Positions 1-11,394 of a DNA stretch of 64,000 nt are shown here, in pieces. The translations under genes and the position numbers were made by a program. This stretch comes from Comamonas terrae (GTDB lineage: Bacteria > Pseudomonadota > Gammaproteobacteria > Burkholderiales > Burkholderiaceae_C), in NCBI RefSeq assembly GCF_001544075.1, contig NZ_BCNT01000006.1, positions 62,001 through 126,000 on the forward strand, in the 5' to 3' direction. The notes beneath the pieces were generated by a model, which saw only the letters and a list, made by a program, of their open reading frames with translations, was not told the DNA's origin and did not search any database. Position 1 is the first letter of the stretch; each line of letters begins with the position of its first letter.

Positions 1-2
1 GT

Positions 3-560
3 ACGCCAGAACAACTGAAAGGCTCGCCTTGGCTCCAGGAACTCCCTAGCCCCGCGGTTGAGATTTCTGCTGAGGAAATAGCTGAGATCGAGAGCCGCCC
101 CAACCGAGCAGATGGAATGCTTCAAGTCACCAATGCATTCTTGCAACAAGTGAGGTCCTTCGCCCCCAAGGTTGAGTCGATCAACGATGCCCTGGCGCTC
201 CTAGTATCGAACCAGGAGTTTGATGATCAAGTTCACGCAGCATTGAAGTCATCGGGTTACCTCGATTTCTGGCAACGTGAACGGCAAGAGTTCAACTGGC
301 GATACGACCTTGATGCCATGAAGGAGTTGGCGAGCAAGGAGCCCAATCTTCTACCGGATCTCAAAAACTACTGCTTGGATTCGCTTCGCGACATTGACAA
401 TGGTGACTTTGATCATTGGGGTCGAAGTCTCCATGCATGGCGGCAGAAAGCACAGAGCTCCCCACTAAAAAGCTTCCTGGCAATGGCCCAATTGCATGAG
501 AACCTCGTTGAAGGAGTGCAACTGCGTCGCTTGGTCGCGGAAAGCTGGTTGGCGAAGTAG
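3..560 (+). CDS. Unknown protein, C-terminal part (5' end outside window)
   Basis: The reading frame is open from the first complete codon of the window to a TAG at 558-560, giving at least 185 residues. The first ATG inside it (117) is probably internal, because the frame continues upstream without a stop. I do not recognise a family. The protein is soluble-looking, with no membrane segment, and is rich in Leu, Glu, Asp and Trp, with a probably helical C-terminal half. Its base composition is clearly less GC-rich than the thiC side, with codons such as AAA, CTA and GAT in quantity, which suggests acquired DNA. No function is proposed. Confidence 0.6.
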   Translation, partial: TPEQLKGSPWLQELPSPAVEISAEEIAEIESRPNRADGMLQVTNAFLQQVRSFAPKVESINDALALLVSNQEFDDQVHAALKSSGYLDFWQRERQEFNWRYDLDAMKELASKEPNLLPDLKNYCLDSLRDIDNGDFDHWGRSLHAWRQKAQSSPLKSFLAMAQLHENLVEGVQLRRLVAESWLAK

Positions 561-575
561 ATCCATTTGCCAGGT

Positions 576-619
576 CGATAGCGGTCAGTCAACGCGCCGC
601 CGCTGACTGACCGCTATCG
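576..619. repeat. Perfect inverted repeat, 16-bp stem
   Basis: CGATAGCGGTCAGTCA at 576-591 is the exact reverse complement of 604-619, leaving a 12-nt loop. It begins 16 nt after the stop of the upstream gene, but no T-run follows, so it does not look like a standard intrinsic terminator. It could be a recombination or protein-binding site, or a structure protecting the 3' end of the mRNA. Confidence 0.65.
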
Positions 620-727
620 CTGGCGGATTCAATCGGTTGATGCAACACACTGCGACCGACCGCAATGGGTCGGCAACGCCTGTTCATGAGCCGCAATAGC
701 GGACCTCCAGCACTCCCTCGGGCTGCA

Positions 728-770
728 CTGACGGCTGCTCGCCTAAAACCTGTCGTTGGGCAGCCGTCAG
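728..770. repeat. Inverted repeat CTGACGGCTG/CAGCCGTCAG
   Basis: Ten bases at 728-737 are the perfect reverse complement of 761-770. The stem can extend inward with G-U pairs around a loop near CCTAAAACC. It is not followed by a T-run. The core CTGACGGCTG partly resembles the GACTGACCGCT arm of the repeat at 576-619, so the two hairpins may be related. Confidence 0.55.
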
Positions 771-927
771 CCTAGGAGCTCGGATGACCACTATGTGGCT
801 GTGATCGATAGATCACGATGCAGCAGTGAGCAGCAGCAACCGCTGCACAACAGACATCGGTTAACCAGCCTCGGACGGCTGCAACGAGTTACAGCCGTAC
901 AGCAGTCAGAATCCCAGCGCCAACAAA

Positions 928-955
928 AAAAAGCGCAGGCCAGCCTGCGCTTTTT
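928..955 (-). terminator. Bidirectional intrinsic terminator after thiC
   Basis: AAAAAGCGCAGGC (928-940) pairs perfectly with GCCTGCGCTTTTT (943-955) around a 2-nt centre. A/T tracts flank both sides. It lies about 57 nt past the thiC stop in the thiC direction, so thiC is its most likely user. Confidence 0.8.
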
Positions 956-960
956 ATTTG

Positions 961-998
961 ATAGCTGCCAGCGCTTGATGATCAAGCACTACAGCCAT
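961..998. repeat. Dispersed short palindromic repeat, complete copy
   Basis: ATAGCTGCCAGCGCTTGAT is followed directly by a near reverse-complement arm (ATCAAGCACTACAGCCAT). Related full or half copies lie at 18909, 30144, 35523, 48130 and 53328. Repeats of this AAGCGCT.GCAGCTAT type are scattered through Comamonadaceae genomes. This copy lies between the thiC stop and its terminator. Confidence 0.6.
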
Positions 999-1011
999 TT
1001 TTCGCTGCAAC

Positions 1012-3024
<2,013 letters not shown>

Positions 3025-3221
3025 TCACTGCCCGAGGCATGAGCGGCTTGCCGCCGTCATCCTCCCGGCCCGAAACCGCTGGGGGTTTCGCCCTGGATAG
3101 CCACGCCCCGGGGTGGCCGTCCATGGCCCCTCCCCGAAGCGCGAGTTGCCTGGGGTGGCACGGCACATGCGGGGGAAAACGGCCTGCGCCCTCTTCTTCC
3201 ACATGGGCCCTGCTGCAGGGT

Positions 3222-3330
3222 CCCGCTCTTCTTCCGCCGGTATGAACCGGATCAAGTTCGTCGGGTTCGCCTCATGCAGCGGCTTTCGCCGCCACAGGCA
3301 TCTCAGTGCTTGCGCACACCCCGGAGCAGC
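3222..3330 (-). promoter_or_regulatory. TPP (thi-box) riboswitch controlling thiC
   Basis: Read on the minus strand, the stretch has the conserved CTGAGATG and the second conserved block ACCCGACGAACTTGATCCGG, followed by TTCATACCGGCGGAAG. These are the pyrimidine- and pyrophosphate-sensing parts of the TPP aptamer. The segment 2947-3221 between aptamer and thiC start contains several possible hairpins (for example GAGGCC/GGCCTC at 3008-3022) and would hold the expression platform. The leader is unusually long, and whether control is by termination or by translation is not clear from sequence. Confidence 0.92.
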
Positions 3331-3402
3331 CGCCAGTATAGGCCACGGCCGCGCCGGCCGGCATCGGATGGCGGTGTTGCAACACTTCTGACCTGCGGCG
3401 CT

Positions 3403-4062
3403 TCAATCGAAGCCGCGCAGCACGCACCACTCGGCCGCCGGCGCGCGCGTGGAGCGCCATTGGTTGATGGGCGCCGCGGTGTCCTCGTAGCCGAGCGCGA
3501 TGCCGAAGGCGATCTGGTAGCCCTCGGGCAGGTCCAGGTGCCTGACCAGCAGGTCGTTGTACATGCGCCAGAAGCCCTGGGCGCAGGTGGCCAGGCCTTT
3601 TTCGCAGGCCAGCAGCATCAGCGATTGCAGATAGATGCCCAGATCCACCCACTGCGCATGGCCCATGCGTTCCTCCACGGCCACGAACACGCCCACGGGC
3701 GCACCGAACAGCTCGCCGTTCTTGGCGAATTGCGCGAGCCGCGCGGCCTTGTCCTCGCGCGAGATGCCCAGTGAGCGGTACAGGTCCTCCCCATTGGCAT
3801 AACGGCGCGTGCGGTACGGGTCCCAGAGCTGGGGCGGATAGGACAGGCCGGGACGCGGCCGGGGCTCGGCCACACGCGCCTGCTCGTTGAGTTCTTCGAG
3901 CGCGCTGCCGCCCAACGCGGTCACGCGCCAGGGCTGGAGATTGCCGCCGGACGGCGCCTGCGCGGCGCCCTCCAGCAACTCGCGCACCAGAGCCGCGTCC
4001 ACGGGCCTGGAAAGGAATGCGCGCACCGAGCGGCGCTGCTGCAATGCCTGGCTGACGTCCAT
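3403..4062 (-). CDS. Nitroreductase family protein
   Basis: FMN-dependent NAD(P)H oxidoreductase of the nitroreductase fold, 219 residues. The N-terminus has the family signature RRSVRAF (about residues 10-16), followed by the APSGGNLQPWR flavin-binding loop. The mid-to-late region GLATCAQGFW and the YEDTAAPINQWRS segment also match the family. The physiological substrate cannot be told. The ATG at 4062 was chosen because it begins the conserved domain and follows AAGGA. The frame extends upstream through cysE, but that extension has no family match. It starts 16 nt after cysE and is probably co-transcribed with trmJ and cysE. Confidence 0.85.
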   Translation of the reverse strand: MDVSQALQQRRSVRAFLSRPVDAALVRELLEGAAQAPSGGNLQPWRVTALGGSALEELNEQARVAEPRPRPGLSYPPQLWDPYRTRRYANGEDLYRSLGISREDKAARLAQFAKNGELFGAPVGVFVAVEERMGHAQWVDLGIYLQSLMLLACEKGLATCAQGFWRMYNDLLVRHLDLPEGYQIAFGIALGYEDTAAPINQWRSTRAPAAEWCVLRGFD

Positions 4063-4078
4063 TTCGGGTGGTCCTTGC

Positions 4079-4891
4079 TTACTTGCCCATGATCTGGTCG
4101 ATCTTGTCCTTCTCGAAGGCCTGGGGCCGTTCGGACTCGCAGGGCACGCAATCGTCCATCTTGCTGCGCGCCGAGAGTTTCTCCAGCGCCTCCCACAGCA
4201 GCGCGATCTGCTTTTCATGGCAGGCCGCGCCCTCGGAAAGGCTACGCATGGCCTGGGCCACGGGGTCGACCTCGGCCGTCACGCCGTAGGCGGTGAAGCC
4301 CTCGGCCTTGGGCACGGACTGCCCGCTTTCGGCCTTCGCGTGGTCGTGCTCGGTCACATCGGCGCTGTGGCCGTTCTTGCTGGGGATGATGCGCGCGGGA
4401 ATGCCCACGGCCGTCGCACCTTCGGGCACGGGCTTGATGACCACGGCATTGCTGCCGATCTTGGCGTTGTCGCCCACCTCGAAGCCGCCCAGCACCTTGG
4501 CGCCGGCGCTGACCACCACGTTCTTGCCCAGCGTGGGATGGCGCTTGGCGCCCTTGTACAGCGAGGTGCCGCCCAGCGTGACGCCGTGGTAGATGGTGCA
4601 GCCGTCGCCGACAACGGCCGTCTCGCCGATCACGACGCCCATGCCGTGGTCGATGAAGACCTGGCGGCCGATGACCGCGCCGGGGTGGATCTCGATGCCG
4701 GTCAGCCAGCGGCCCATGTGGGAGATGAAGCGCCCCAGCCATTTGAGGCCGTGCGTCCAGCACCAGTGCGCGGGCCGCTGCAGCCAGATCGCATGCAGCC
4801 CCGGATAACAGGTGATGACCTCCCAGGTGCTGCGGGCCGCGGGGTCGCGGTCGAGAATGCACTGGATGTCGGAGCGCAGGCGATCAAGCAT
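4079..4891 (-). CDS. cysE: Serine O-acetyltransferase CysE
   Basis: Transfers acetyl from acetyl-CoA to serine, the first committed step of cysteine synthesis. The 270-residue protein has a short N-terminal helical part followed by a left-handed beta-helix of hexapeptide repeats (about residues 65-172). That helix contains [12 protein letters not shown] (81-92, catalytic His about 82) and YHGVTLGGT. The long N-terminal SATase domain of E. coli CysE is missing, so this is the short type. A tail of about 95 residues (175-270), partly helical, follows the fold. The start at 4891 ([10 protein letters not shown]) begins the conserved region. The gene lies 37 nt after trmJ and upstream of the nitroreductase. 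Confidence 0.92.
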   Translation of the reverse strand: MLDRLRSDIQCILDRDPAARSTWEVITCYPGLHAIWLQRPAHWCWTHGLKWLGRFISHMGRWLTGIEIHPGAVIGRQVFIDHGMGVVIGETAVVGDGCTIYHGVTLGGTSLYKGAKRHPTLGKNVVVSAGAKVLGGFEVGDNAKIGSNAVVIKPVPEGATAVGIPARIIPSKNGHSADVTEHDHAKAESGQSVPKAEGFTAYGVTAEVDPVAQAMRSLSEGAACHEKQIALLWEALEKLSARSKMDDCVPCESERPQAFEKDKIDQIMGK

Positions 4892-4928
4892 CAAATAACA
4901 ACGTGAGGAAATGTTTAGCTTGTGAAGT

Positions 4929-5729
4929 CTAGCGGGTTGGCGGCTGGCTCTGCAGCATGGCTTTGGCAACACCGCGAAGAATGTGGATTTCCTCCTGCGT
5001 CAGCTGCGCGCGGTTGAAAAGCTGGTTCAGGCGCGGCATGAGCTTCTTGGGCGCGGCCGGATCGAGAAAGCCGATATGCGTGAGCGCCTCCTGCCAGTGG
5101 CCCAGCATGCCCTGCACCTGGGCCGCGTCGGCGCGGTGTGCCTCGGGCGTGTGCTCCACCACGGGAAAGCCGCCCAGTGCCTGGCGCCATTCGTAGGCCA
5201 CGACCTGGATGGCCGCGCCCAGGTTCAGCGAGCCGAACTGCGGATTGGAGGGAATCGACAGCGCCACGTCGCAGCGGTACACGTCGTCGTTGCTCATGCC
5301 GAAGCGCTCGCAGCCGAAGAGAAAGGCCACCCCCTTCTGGTTGCAGGCCGCACCGGCCGTGGGCTGGTTATCGGTCGAATCGCCCTCAGCCTCAGGAGTG
5401 GAGCGCGTATCCAGCTCCCCTTTGAGGAGCAGATCGAAATGCTCGCGCGGCGTGCGCGTGGGGGGGCCGAAATCGCGCGGCGTCATGGCCGTGGCGCACA
5501 GGTGGCTGACGCCGTCCAGGGCCTCGTCCAGCGTCTCCACCACGCGGGCATTGCCCAGCACATCGAGGGCGCCGCTGGCGCGCTGTATGGTTTCCTCCTT
5601 GCGCAGCACGTTGCCGTAGCGCGGGCGCACCAGCACCATGTCGTCAAAGCCCATGGTCTTGAGCGCGCGCGCCGCAGCGCCCACATTGCCGGCGTGGCTG
5701 GTTTCAATCAGTACGAATCGGGTTTTCAT
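4929..5729 (-). CDS. trmJ: tRNA (cytidine/uridine-2'-O)-methyltransferase TrmJ
   Basis: SPOUT-class enzyme that 2'-O-methylates position 32 of the anticodon loop of several tRNAs using SAM. The 266-residue frame starts with [21 protein letters not shown], the usual N-terminus. FGCERFGM (about 138-145) and [12 protein letters not shown] (169-180) form the knotted SAM site. Residues about 104-132 (acidic, low complexity) are an insertion compared with E. coli TrmJ, between the third strand and the FGxExxGM motif. It is the first gene of a minus-strand run with cysE and the nitroreductase, and is divergent from suhB. Confidence 0.92.
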   Translation of the reverse strand: MKTRFVLIETSHAGNVGAAARALKTMGFDDMVLVRPRYGNVLRKEETIQRASGALDVLGNARVVETLDEALDGVSHLCATAMTPRDFGPPTRTPREHFDLLLKGELDTRSTPEAEGDSTDNQPTAGAACNQKGVAFLFGCERFGMSNDDVYRCDVALSIPSNPQFGSLNLGAAIQVVAYEWRQALGGFPVVEHTPEAHRADAAQVQGMLGHWQEALTHIGFLDPAAPKKLMPRLNQLFNRAQLTQEEIHILRGVAKAMLQSQPPTR

Positions 5730-5981
5730 CAAAGTAGGAATCGAGGCAGGGCCGCTGCGGCCCTCGGGCAGAATGGCGCCTAGCAAAAAAACGGCCTGCC
5801 GGGCAAGCCTTTTGTGCGACGCTCATGGGCATGCGGCCAGCGCAGCAGAAAAATCGCACTCTGGCTACAATTGCGCCCTATTGTCGCCGCCCCGCATCGC
5901 CGGTGGTGGCGTTTCCCGCTCTTACCCGCGTAGTACGGCCCGCCTTTGCCGCGGGCTGCCCCGCCAACGCCCTCACAATTT

Positions 5982-6878
5982 ATGTCGTCCAACCTGCACC
6001 CCATGCTCAACGTGGCCATCAAGGCTGCACGCGCCGCTGGCGCCCTTATCAACCGTGCCGCACTCGATGTGGAATCGGTGCGCGTTGCGCAAAAGCAGGT
6101 GAACGACTTTGTGACCGAGGTGGACCAGGCTTCCGAGCGCGTCATCATCGAGACGCTGCTGGGCGCCTATCCCCAGCACGCCATCCTGGCCGAGGAATCG
6201 GGCAGCGAGCATGGCTCCCGGAACTCCGACTACGTCTGGATCATCGATCCGCTGGACGGCACCACCAACTTCATCCACGGCTTCCCCGTGTACTGCGTGA
6301 GCATTGCGCTGGCCTACAAGGGCAAGATCGAGCACGCCGTGGTGTACGACCCCTCGCGCAACGACCTGTTCACGGCCACGCGCGGCCGCGGCGCCTTCCT
6401 CAACGAGCGCCGCATCCGCGTCTCCAAGCGCACCCAGCTCAAGGACTGCCTGATCTCCACGGGCTTCCCCTTCCGCCGCGGCGACAACTTCAAGCAGTAC
6501 ATGCAGATGCTGGGCGACGTGATGCAGCGCACCGCCGGCGTGCGCCGCCCCGGCGCCGCGGCGCTGGACCTGGCCTATGTGGCTGCCGGCTTTGCCGACG
6601 GCTTCTTCGAGTCCGGCCTGTCGATCTGGGACGTGGCCGCCGGCTCGCTGCTGGTGACCGAGGCCGGGGGCCTGGTGGGCAATTTCACGGGCGAAGCCGA
6701 CTTCCTGGAACAGAAGGAATGCCTGGCCGCCAATCCGCGCATCTACGGTGCCCTGATTCCCGTGATCGGCAAGTACAGCAAATTCGCCAGTGCCGGCGAA
6801 AAGGCCGAGGTGCGCCAGTCCCTGGACGCCGCTGCCGAACCCGCTGAAGCCGAAGGCCCGGACGGCGACGCCGAATAA
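5982..6878 (+). CDS. suhB: Inositol-1-monophosphatase family protein SuhB
   Basis: Mg-dependent sugar phosphatase of the inositol monophosphatase fold. In E. coli the orthologue also supports rRNA transcription antitermination. The 298 residues carry the metal ligands EES (71-73), DPLDGTTNF (89-97) and WDVAAG (216-221). The last 30 or so residues are an acidic Ala/Glu/Asp tail beyond the fold. The ATG at 5982 begins [10 protein letters not shown]; a second ATG at 6003 (MLNVAIKAA) is the start used in many homologues and remains possible. A TACAAT hexamer at 5866-5871 could be a -10 box, but no convincing -35 was found. An intrinsic terminator follows at 6903. Confidence 0.93.
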   Translation: MSSNLHPMLNVAIKAARAAGALINRAALDVESVRVAQKQVNDFVTEVDQASERVIIETLLGAYPQHAILAEESGSEHGSRNSDYVWIIDPLDGTTNFIHGFPVYCVSIALAYKGKIEHAVVYDPSRNDLFTATRGRGAFLNERRIRVSKRTQLKDCLISTGFPFRRGDNFKQYMQMLGDVMQRTAGVRRPGAAALDLAYVAAGFADGFFESGLSIWDVAAGSLLVTEAGGLVGNFTGEADFLEQKECLAANPRIYGALIPVIGKYSKFASAGEKAEVRQSLDAAAEPAEAEGPDGDAE

Positions 6879-6902
6879 GGACAAGGTCGCCCACGGCCGC
6901 CC

Positions 6903-6930
6903 AGCCCAGTCCCCCGGACTGGGCTTTTTT
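6903..6930 (+). terminator. Intrinsic terminator of suhB
   Basis: AGCCCAGTCC (6903-6912) pairs with GGACTGGGCT (6916-6925) over a CCC loop and runs into six T's. It sits 24 nt past the suhB stop. Confidence 0.88.
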
Positions 6931-7129
6931 GTTGCGGCAGCGCACCGCCATCTCCACACAATCCGCAAAAACCCCGGCAAGAATTGCGCTCTTGCCGCCC
7001 CGGGCGCCGCCGCTGTTTTTGCCGCCGGACCGTCCCAGGGCAAAAGCGTCCCGTCGGGGGCCGCACAGGGACTGCGGCTGCACGCCAGCGCGCAAGCATG
7101 GCGGGCCATTCTTGAGATACGCGACAGGT

Positions 7130-8209
7130 ATGGGGTTCATGACCGATTTCTTCAGCCAGCATTGGGCTTCGGCCATTCACTGGATTTCCACGCACGCGGT
7201 GATTCCCGTGGTTTCCGCGCTGGACATCGCGCAGGCCGCAGGCGATCCGCGCGAGATCGCCGAGGCGATGCTGATCGCGGCGCTGCAGCTGCTACTGATC
7301 GCCGGCGTGATGCGCCCGCTGGAGAGCCTGATGCCGGCCGAGCGCTGGGCCGACCGCCGCCACACCACGGTGGACCGCCACTACACCCTGCTCATGCTGC
7401 TGGGGCTGTTTCCGTTGTTCAGTTTCCTGGTGCTCATGCCCTTTGCCCATCTGCTCGGCGGTGGGCCGTCCACCGAGGAAGCCAGCGGCCTCAAGGCCTG
7501 GTTTCCCTGGTTCGAGCAGCATCCCTATGTGCTGTTTGCCGTGTACTACGTGGTCTACGACTGCGTGTACTACTGGATGCACCGCGCCCAGCACGCCATT
7601 CCCTGGTGGTGGGCCATGCACAGCATGCACCACAGCCAGCGCCAGATGAGCTGCTGGAGCAACGACCGCAGCAACTACCTGGACGGCATGCTGCAATCGT
7701 TCATCCTCGCCACCGTGGGCCTGGCAATGGGCGTGGAGCCCTCGGAGTTCGCGCTGCTGGGCCTGCTCAGCGAACTGGTGCAGAACTTCTCGCATGCCAA
7801 CGTGGCACTGCGCCTGGGCTGGCTGGGCTGGCTCGGCGAGCGCCTGCTGGTGGGACCGCGCTTTCACCGCAACCACCACATGCTGCGCGACCCCGACCGG
7901 CCCGAGCGCCACAACTGCAACTTCGGCCAGGTGCTGCCCTGGTGGGACCAGCTGTTCGGCACCGCGCTCTACCATGGCGAGGAACTGCGCCCCACGGGCG
8001 TGAGCGACCCCGAGGTGGATGCCGACAACGAACGCGGCCTGATCGGCATGCAGTGGTACACGCTGCGCCGCTTCTGGGGCGCATTTACCTGCCGCGCGGG
8101 CTGGCGCCTGGGCGATGTGTCGTTCGGGCCCGGCTACCGGCCCATCCACGACGAGGACCCCGTCCAGCCCGTGCCCTCTCCCGCGGGATCGCGCCCCGAA
8201 CTGCAATAG
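7130..8209 (+). CDS. Sterol desaturase / fatty acid hydroxylase family membrane protein
   Basis: Integral-membrane di-iron oxygenase family. The 359-residue protein has about four to five hydrophobic helices. It has the three histidine clusters of the family: HRAQH (151-155), HSMHH (164-168) and HRNHH (246-250). Relatives hydroxylate or desaturate sterols, carotenoids or lipids; the substrate here is unknown. The ATG at 7130 (MGFMTDFF) is chosen, and 7139 is an alternative. The frame runs further upstream but there overlaps the suhB terminator. It stands alone, with a convergent LysR gene beyond it. Confidence 0.85.
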   Translation: MGFMTDFFSQHWASAIHWISTHAVIPVVSALDIAQAAGDPREIAEAMLIAALQLLLIAGVMRPLESLMPAERWADRRHTTVDRHYTLLMLLGLFPLFSFLVLMPFAHLLGGGPSTEEASGLKAWFPWFEQHPYVLFAVYYVVYDCVYYWMHRAQHAIPWWWAMHSMHHSQRQMSCWSNDRSNYLDGMLQSFILATVGLAMGVEPSEFALLGLLSELVQNFSHANVALRLGWLGWLGERLLVGPRFHRNHHMLRDPDRPERHNCNFGQVLPWWDQLFGTALYHGEELRPTGVSDPEVDADNERGLIGMQWYTLRRFWGAFTCRAGWRLGDVSFGPGYRPIHDEDPVQPVPSPAGSRPELQ

Positions 8210-8227
8210 GGCCGTGAGCCGAAGCGT

Positions 8228-9145
8228 TCAGGGTTCCAGGTGGGGGCGCATCAGCGCCTCGAACCATTCGATGAATACCGCCAGCCGCCGCGAACGCTGG
8301 TGGCGATGCGGATACAGCAGCGCCACGGGCATGGGCGCGCAGCGGCAGGCCGGCATGACTTCGACGAGGCGGCCCGCATCGAGCAGATGCTGCACGTCGT
8401 AGCGCGGGATCTGGATCAGCCCCAGCCCGGCCTCGCAGCAGGCGATATAGCTTTCGGCATTGTTGACCACTACGCGGCTCGGCAGGGCCTGCGTCTGCTC
8501 GCCCTCGGGTCCGCGGCCCTGCTCCACATAGCTCCAGGGCAGTTCGCGCCCCGTATGCGGCGATGCATAGCCCACGCTCCAGTGGCCATGCGCCAGATCG
8601 GCAGGTGCATCGGGGCGGCCATGCTCGCGCAGATAAGCGGGGCTTGCGCAGTTGATCAGCGCGATGCGGCCCAGCGGGCGCACGACCAGACTGCTGTCCT
8701 GCAAAGCGCCTATGCGCACCACGCAGTCCACGCCCTCCTGGACCAGGTCCACCGCCCGGTCGCTGGAGCCCAGCACCAGCCGCAGCGCCGGATGCGCACG
8801 CAGCAGGCCCGGCAATGCGGGAGCCAGCAGGCGGCGCGCAATGCGGCTGGGCACATCCACGCGCAGCCGGCCCGCGGCCTGGCGCACGCGCGCATGGAAC
8901 ATCTGCTCCATGTCCTCGGCCTCGGCCAGCAGGGCGCGCGCCCGCGCCAGCAGCAGCGCGCCGTCGGCCGTCAGGCTGACCTGGCGCGTGGTCCGGTGCA
9001 GCAGCCGTGCGCCGACCTGGGCCTCCAGCTGCTGCACGGCCGCCGATACGGTGGCGCGCGGCAGCTCCAGCGCATGGGCCGCCTTGATGAAGCTGCCCAT
9101 CTCTGCCACCTGCACGAAGATGCGATACCGGTCGATTCTGTCCAT
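8228..9145 (-). CDS. LysR-type transcriptional regulator
   Basis: 305 residues. An N-terminal winged helix-turn-helix (about 1-60, with [20 protein letters not shown]) is followed by a substrate-binding domain from about residue 90. The [21 protein letters not shown] stretch and the short C-terminus place it in the CrgA/AaeR-like subgroup. It is downstream of the SDR gene on the same strand (42-nt gap) and may regulate that oxidoreductase. The effector is unknown. Confidence 0.88.
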   Translation of the reverse strand: MDRIDRYRIFVQVAEMGSFIKAAHALELPRATVSAAVQQLEAQVGARLLHRTTRQVSLTADGALLLARARALLAEAEDMEQMFHARVRQAAGRLRVDVPSRIARRLLAPALPGLLRAHPALRLVLGSSDRAVDLVQEGVDCVVRIGALQDSSLVVRPLGRIALINCASPAYLREHGRPDAPADLAHGHWSVGYASPHTGRELPWSYVEQGRGPEGEQTQALPSRVVVNNAESYIACCEAGLGLIQIPRYDVQHLLDAGRLVEVMPACRCAPMPVALLYPHRHQRSRRLAVFIEWFEALMRPHLEP

Positions 9146-9187
9146 GGCAATGCAGCATAACCGGCACCGGTCCGCTGCAGCACGTTC

Positions 9188-9961
9188 CTACTTGGTGGTG
9201 TAGCCGCCATTGATCAGGATCGTCTGCCCGGTGATCCACCAGCCGTCGCTGACCAGGTGGCGGATGAAAGGCACCACGTCCTCGATGTGCGTGAGGCCCG
9301 AGGGCGAGAACGGCGACAGCGCCGCAGCCGTCCGGTGGTAGGCCACGGCATCCGCGCCTTCCTGGCCGTAGAAGAACGGCGTGTCCATGGGGCCCGGCCC
9401 CACGGCCGTGACCGAAATGCCGCGCGCGCCGAACTCCTTGGCCGCCGCGCGCGTGAAATGCTCGACCGGGGCCTTGGTGCCCGCATACGAGGAATAGAAC
9501 GGCGTGAACGCGCCCAGCAGCGAGGTCACCAGCGTCACGATCTTGCCGTTGTCGTTCACATGCCTGCCGGCTTCCTTGAGAAAGAAGAAGGCCGTCTTGC
9601 TGTTGACGGCTGTCATCTCGTCGTACTCGGCCTCGGAAATCTCCACCAGCGGCTTCTTGAGCACCTTGCCCACGGTGTTGATGGCGATATCTGGCCGGCC
9701 CACGGCCGCCACGGCGTCGGCAAACAGCTTCTCGACCGCGGCCGCGCTTGTCAGGTCGCCCTGCAGCGCCACGGCCTTCGCACCGGCAGCCTGCACGGCG
9801 GCCACCGTGGCCTCGGCATCGGCCCGGGAGGACGCACTGTTGTAGTGGATGGCTATGGCCTTAGCGCCCTGGGCCGCCAGATCGCGGGCAACCAGCCCGC
9901 CCAGGTTCTTGGCGCCGCCGGCAATCAGTACGACCTTGTCGCGGATGGAATGGTCTGCCAT
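9188..9961 (-). CDS. SDR family oxidoreductase
   Basis: Classical short-chain dehydrogenase of 257 residues. The Rossmann cofactor loop is AGGAKNLGGLVA (a variant of TGxxxGxG), and the catalytic SYAGTK holds Tyr and Lys. A Ser lies in the preceding LVTSLLGAF strand. The GPGPMDTPFF and final TGQTILINGG segments are typical. The start at 9961 is set by AAGGAGC seven bases upstream. The frame runs far upstream through the cfa gene, but that is a shadow. It probably shares a minus-strand transcript with cfa and the LysR gene. The substrate is unknown. Confidence 0.9.
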   Translation of the reverse strand: MADHSIRDKVVLIAGGAKNLGGLVARDLAAQGAKAIAIHYNSASSRADAEATVAAVQAAGAKAVALQGDLTSAAAVEKLFADAVAAVGRPDIAINTVGKVLKKPLVEISEAEYDEMTAVNSKTAFFFLKEAGRHVNDNGKIVTLVTSLLGAFTPFYSSYAGTKAPVEHFTRAAAKEFGARGISVTAVGPGPMDTPFFYGQEGADAVAYHRTAAALSPFSPSGLTHIEDVVPFIRHLVSDGWWITGQTILINGGYTTK

Positions 9962-10082
9962 GGATGCTCCTTGCATGTCGATGGGAACTGTTGAAGACGG
10001 CTCCCAGCTTAGGCAGATGGGCACCGGCGATAAACCGCCGGTGCCGGGATGGATCATCCAGCAAGCGCGAACAATCCCGCCC

Positions 10083-11324
10083 TCAAGGCTGGCCCGGAGG
10101 CCTGCCGCTGTCGTACATGTAGCGGCGCGACCAGGGAATCTGCTGCGCGCTGCGCCCGGCCTTGCGGCACAGGACCTGGAAGATGGACACATCGTCGTTC
10201 TCGAACGCATGGGCGCAGCCGGCCAGGTACACGCGCCAGATGCGGAGCCTCTGCTCATCCACCAGCGCGCGGATCTGCTGCGCATGCGACTCGAAATTCC
10301 CGGACCAGATCGACAGCGTGCGCACATAGTGCCGGCGCAGGTTTTCCACGTCCAGCACTTCCAGGCCGCCGCGCTGCATGCATTCCAGAGCCAGGCTGAT
10401 ATGCGGCAGCTCGCCGTCGGGAAACACATAGCGGTCGATGAAATCGCCGCCTTCCGGCACGACTGCGCCGCTGTCCGCATCGGTGAGGGTGATGCCGTGG
10501 TTGAGCGCCATGCCGTCGTCGGCCAGCAGGTCATGCATGCGCGAGAAATACAGCGGCAGGTGCTCGCGCCCCACATGCTCAAACATGCCGACGCTGGTGA
10601 TGCGGTCGAACTGTCCCGGCACGTCGCGGTAGTCCTGCAGGCGGATCTCGACGCGGTCCTGCAGGCCCGCGGCCTTCACGCGCTCGGTCGCCAGCTCGAA
10701 CTGGTTGCGCGACAGCGTCACGCCCACGCACTGTGCGCCGAAGCGGCTGGCCGCGCGCAGCACCAGCGCCCCCCAGCCGCAGCCTATGTCCAGCAGGCGC
10801 TGACCGGGTTGCAGCCGGATCTTGGTCAGGATGTGGTCGATCTTCTTGCGCTGGGCGATTGCCAGGTCCTCGTCGCCGTTCTCGAAATAGGCACAGGAAT
10901 ACACCATGCTCTCGTCGAGCCAGAGCTTGTAGAAGTCGTTGGAGACGTCGTAGTGGTACTGGATGGCCTTGCGGTCGCTGGCCTTGCTGTGGCTCCAATG
11001 CCGCGCCACGCGCGCCAGCCGGCCCGCGGCCCCGCCCGTTCCCGCTGCCGAGCTGCGCGCCAGCGCATAGCTGACGTGGATGATGTCGGCCAGGCTCCCG
11101 TCGATGTCGAGCAGGCCCTTGACGTAGGCTTCGCCGAGGTGGTCCAGGCTGGGGGCCAGCAGCATGGGCAGCGCGGTCGCACTGCGGACCTTGATCGTAA
11201 CCCGGGGCGCGGCGAACTCGCCGAAGTCGAGCTGCAGCCCGTTCCACAACACCAGCCGGGCCGGCACATTGGTCTGCGCCCTCACCTGCTGCGCCCATTG
11301 CGCAAGCTTTTTCTCCCAGAACAT
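10083..11324 (-). CDS. cfa: Cyclopropane-fatty-acyl-phospholipid synthase
   Basis: SAM-dependent methyltransferase that converts unsaturated phospholipid acyl chains to cyclopropane chains. The length is 413 residues. The N-terminal lipid-contacting part (1-115) leads to the conserved IQYHYDVSNDFYKLWLD (121-137) and the SAM motif LLDIGCGWGALVL (177-189). VGMFEHVG and GGDFIDRYVFPDGELPH follow. The ATG at 11324 sits six bases after a perfect AAGGAGGT, so upstream starts are rejected. It is 70 nt after the nitronate monooxygenase gene. An eight-C tract (11347-11354) lies just upstream of its leader. Confidence 0.93.
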   Translation of the reverse strand: MFWEKKLAQWAQQVRAQTNVPARLVLWNGLQLDFGEFAAPRVTIKVRSATALPMLLAPSLDHLGEAYVKGLLDIDGSLADIIHVSYALARSSAAGTGGAAGRLARVARHWSHSKASDRKAIQYHYDVSNDFYKLWLDESMVYSCAYFENGDEDLAIAQRKKIDHILTKIRLQPGQRLLDIGCGWGALVLRAASRFGAQCVGVTLSRNQFELATERVKAAGLQDRVEIRLQDYRDVPGQFDRITSVGMFEHVGREHLPLYFSRMHDLLADDGMALNHGITLTDADSGAVVPEGGDFIDRYVFPDGELPHISLALECMQRGGLEVLDVENLRRHYVRTLSIWSGNFESHAQQIRALVDEQRLRIWRVYLAGCAHAFENDDVSIFQVLCRKAGRSAQQIPWSRRYMYDSGRPPGQP

Positions 11325-11394
11325 CCGGAACCTCCTTGATGCCAAGCCCCCCCCGATTCATTCAAGTCTTGCACCCGCCTGTGACGGAACCGCG

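Larger units (their letters stand above)
561..927. other. Gene-free stretch with several inverted repeats
   Basis: No convincing gene lies here. The stretch separates the lower-GC unknown gene from the thiC terminator. It holds two clear inverted repeats (576-619 and 728-770) and a small one, GTGATC/GATCAC, at 801-816. Short frames exist on both strands but have no family resemblance or ribosome binding site. The density of hairpins next to an atypical gene suggests the edge of a mobile or integrated segment, which is inference only. Confidence 0.5.

Noticed and set aside
9188..10582. 464-residue version of the SDR
   Set aside because: The N-terminal 200 residues are a shadow of cfa. The AAGGAGC before 9961 and the SDR fold start place the true start there.
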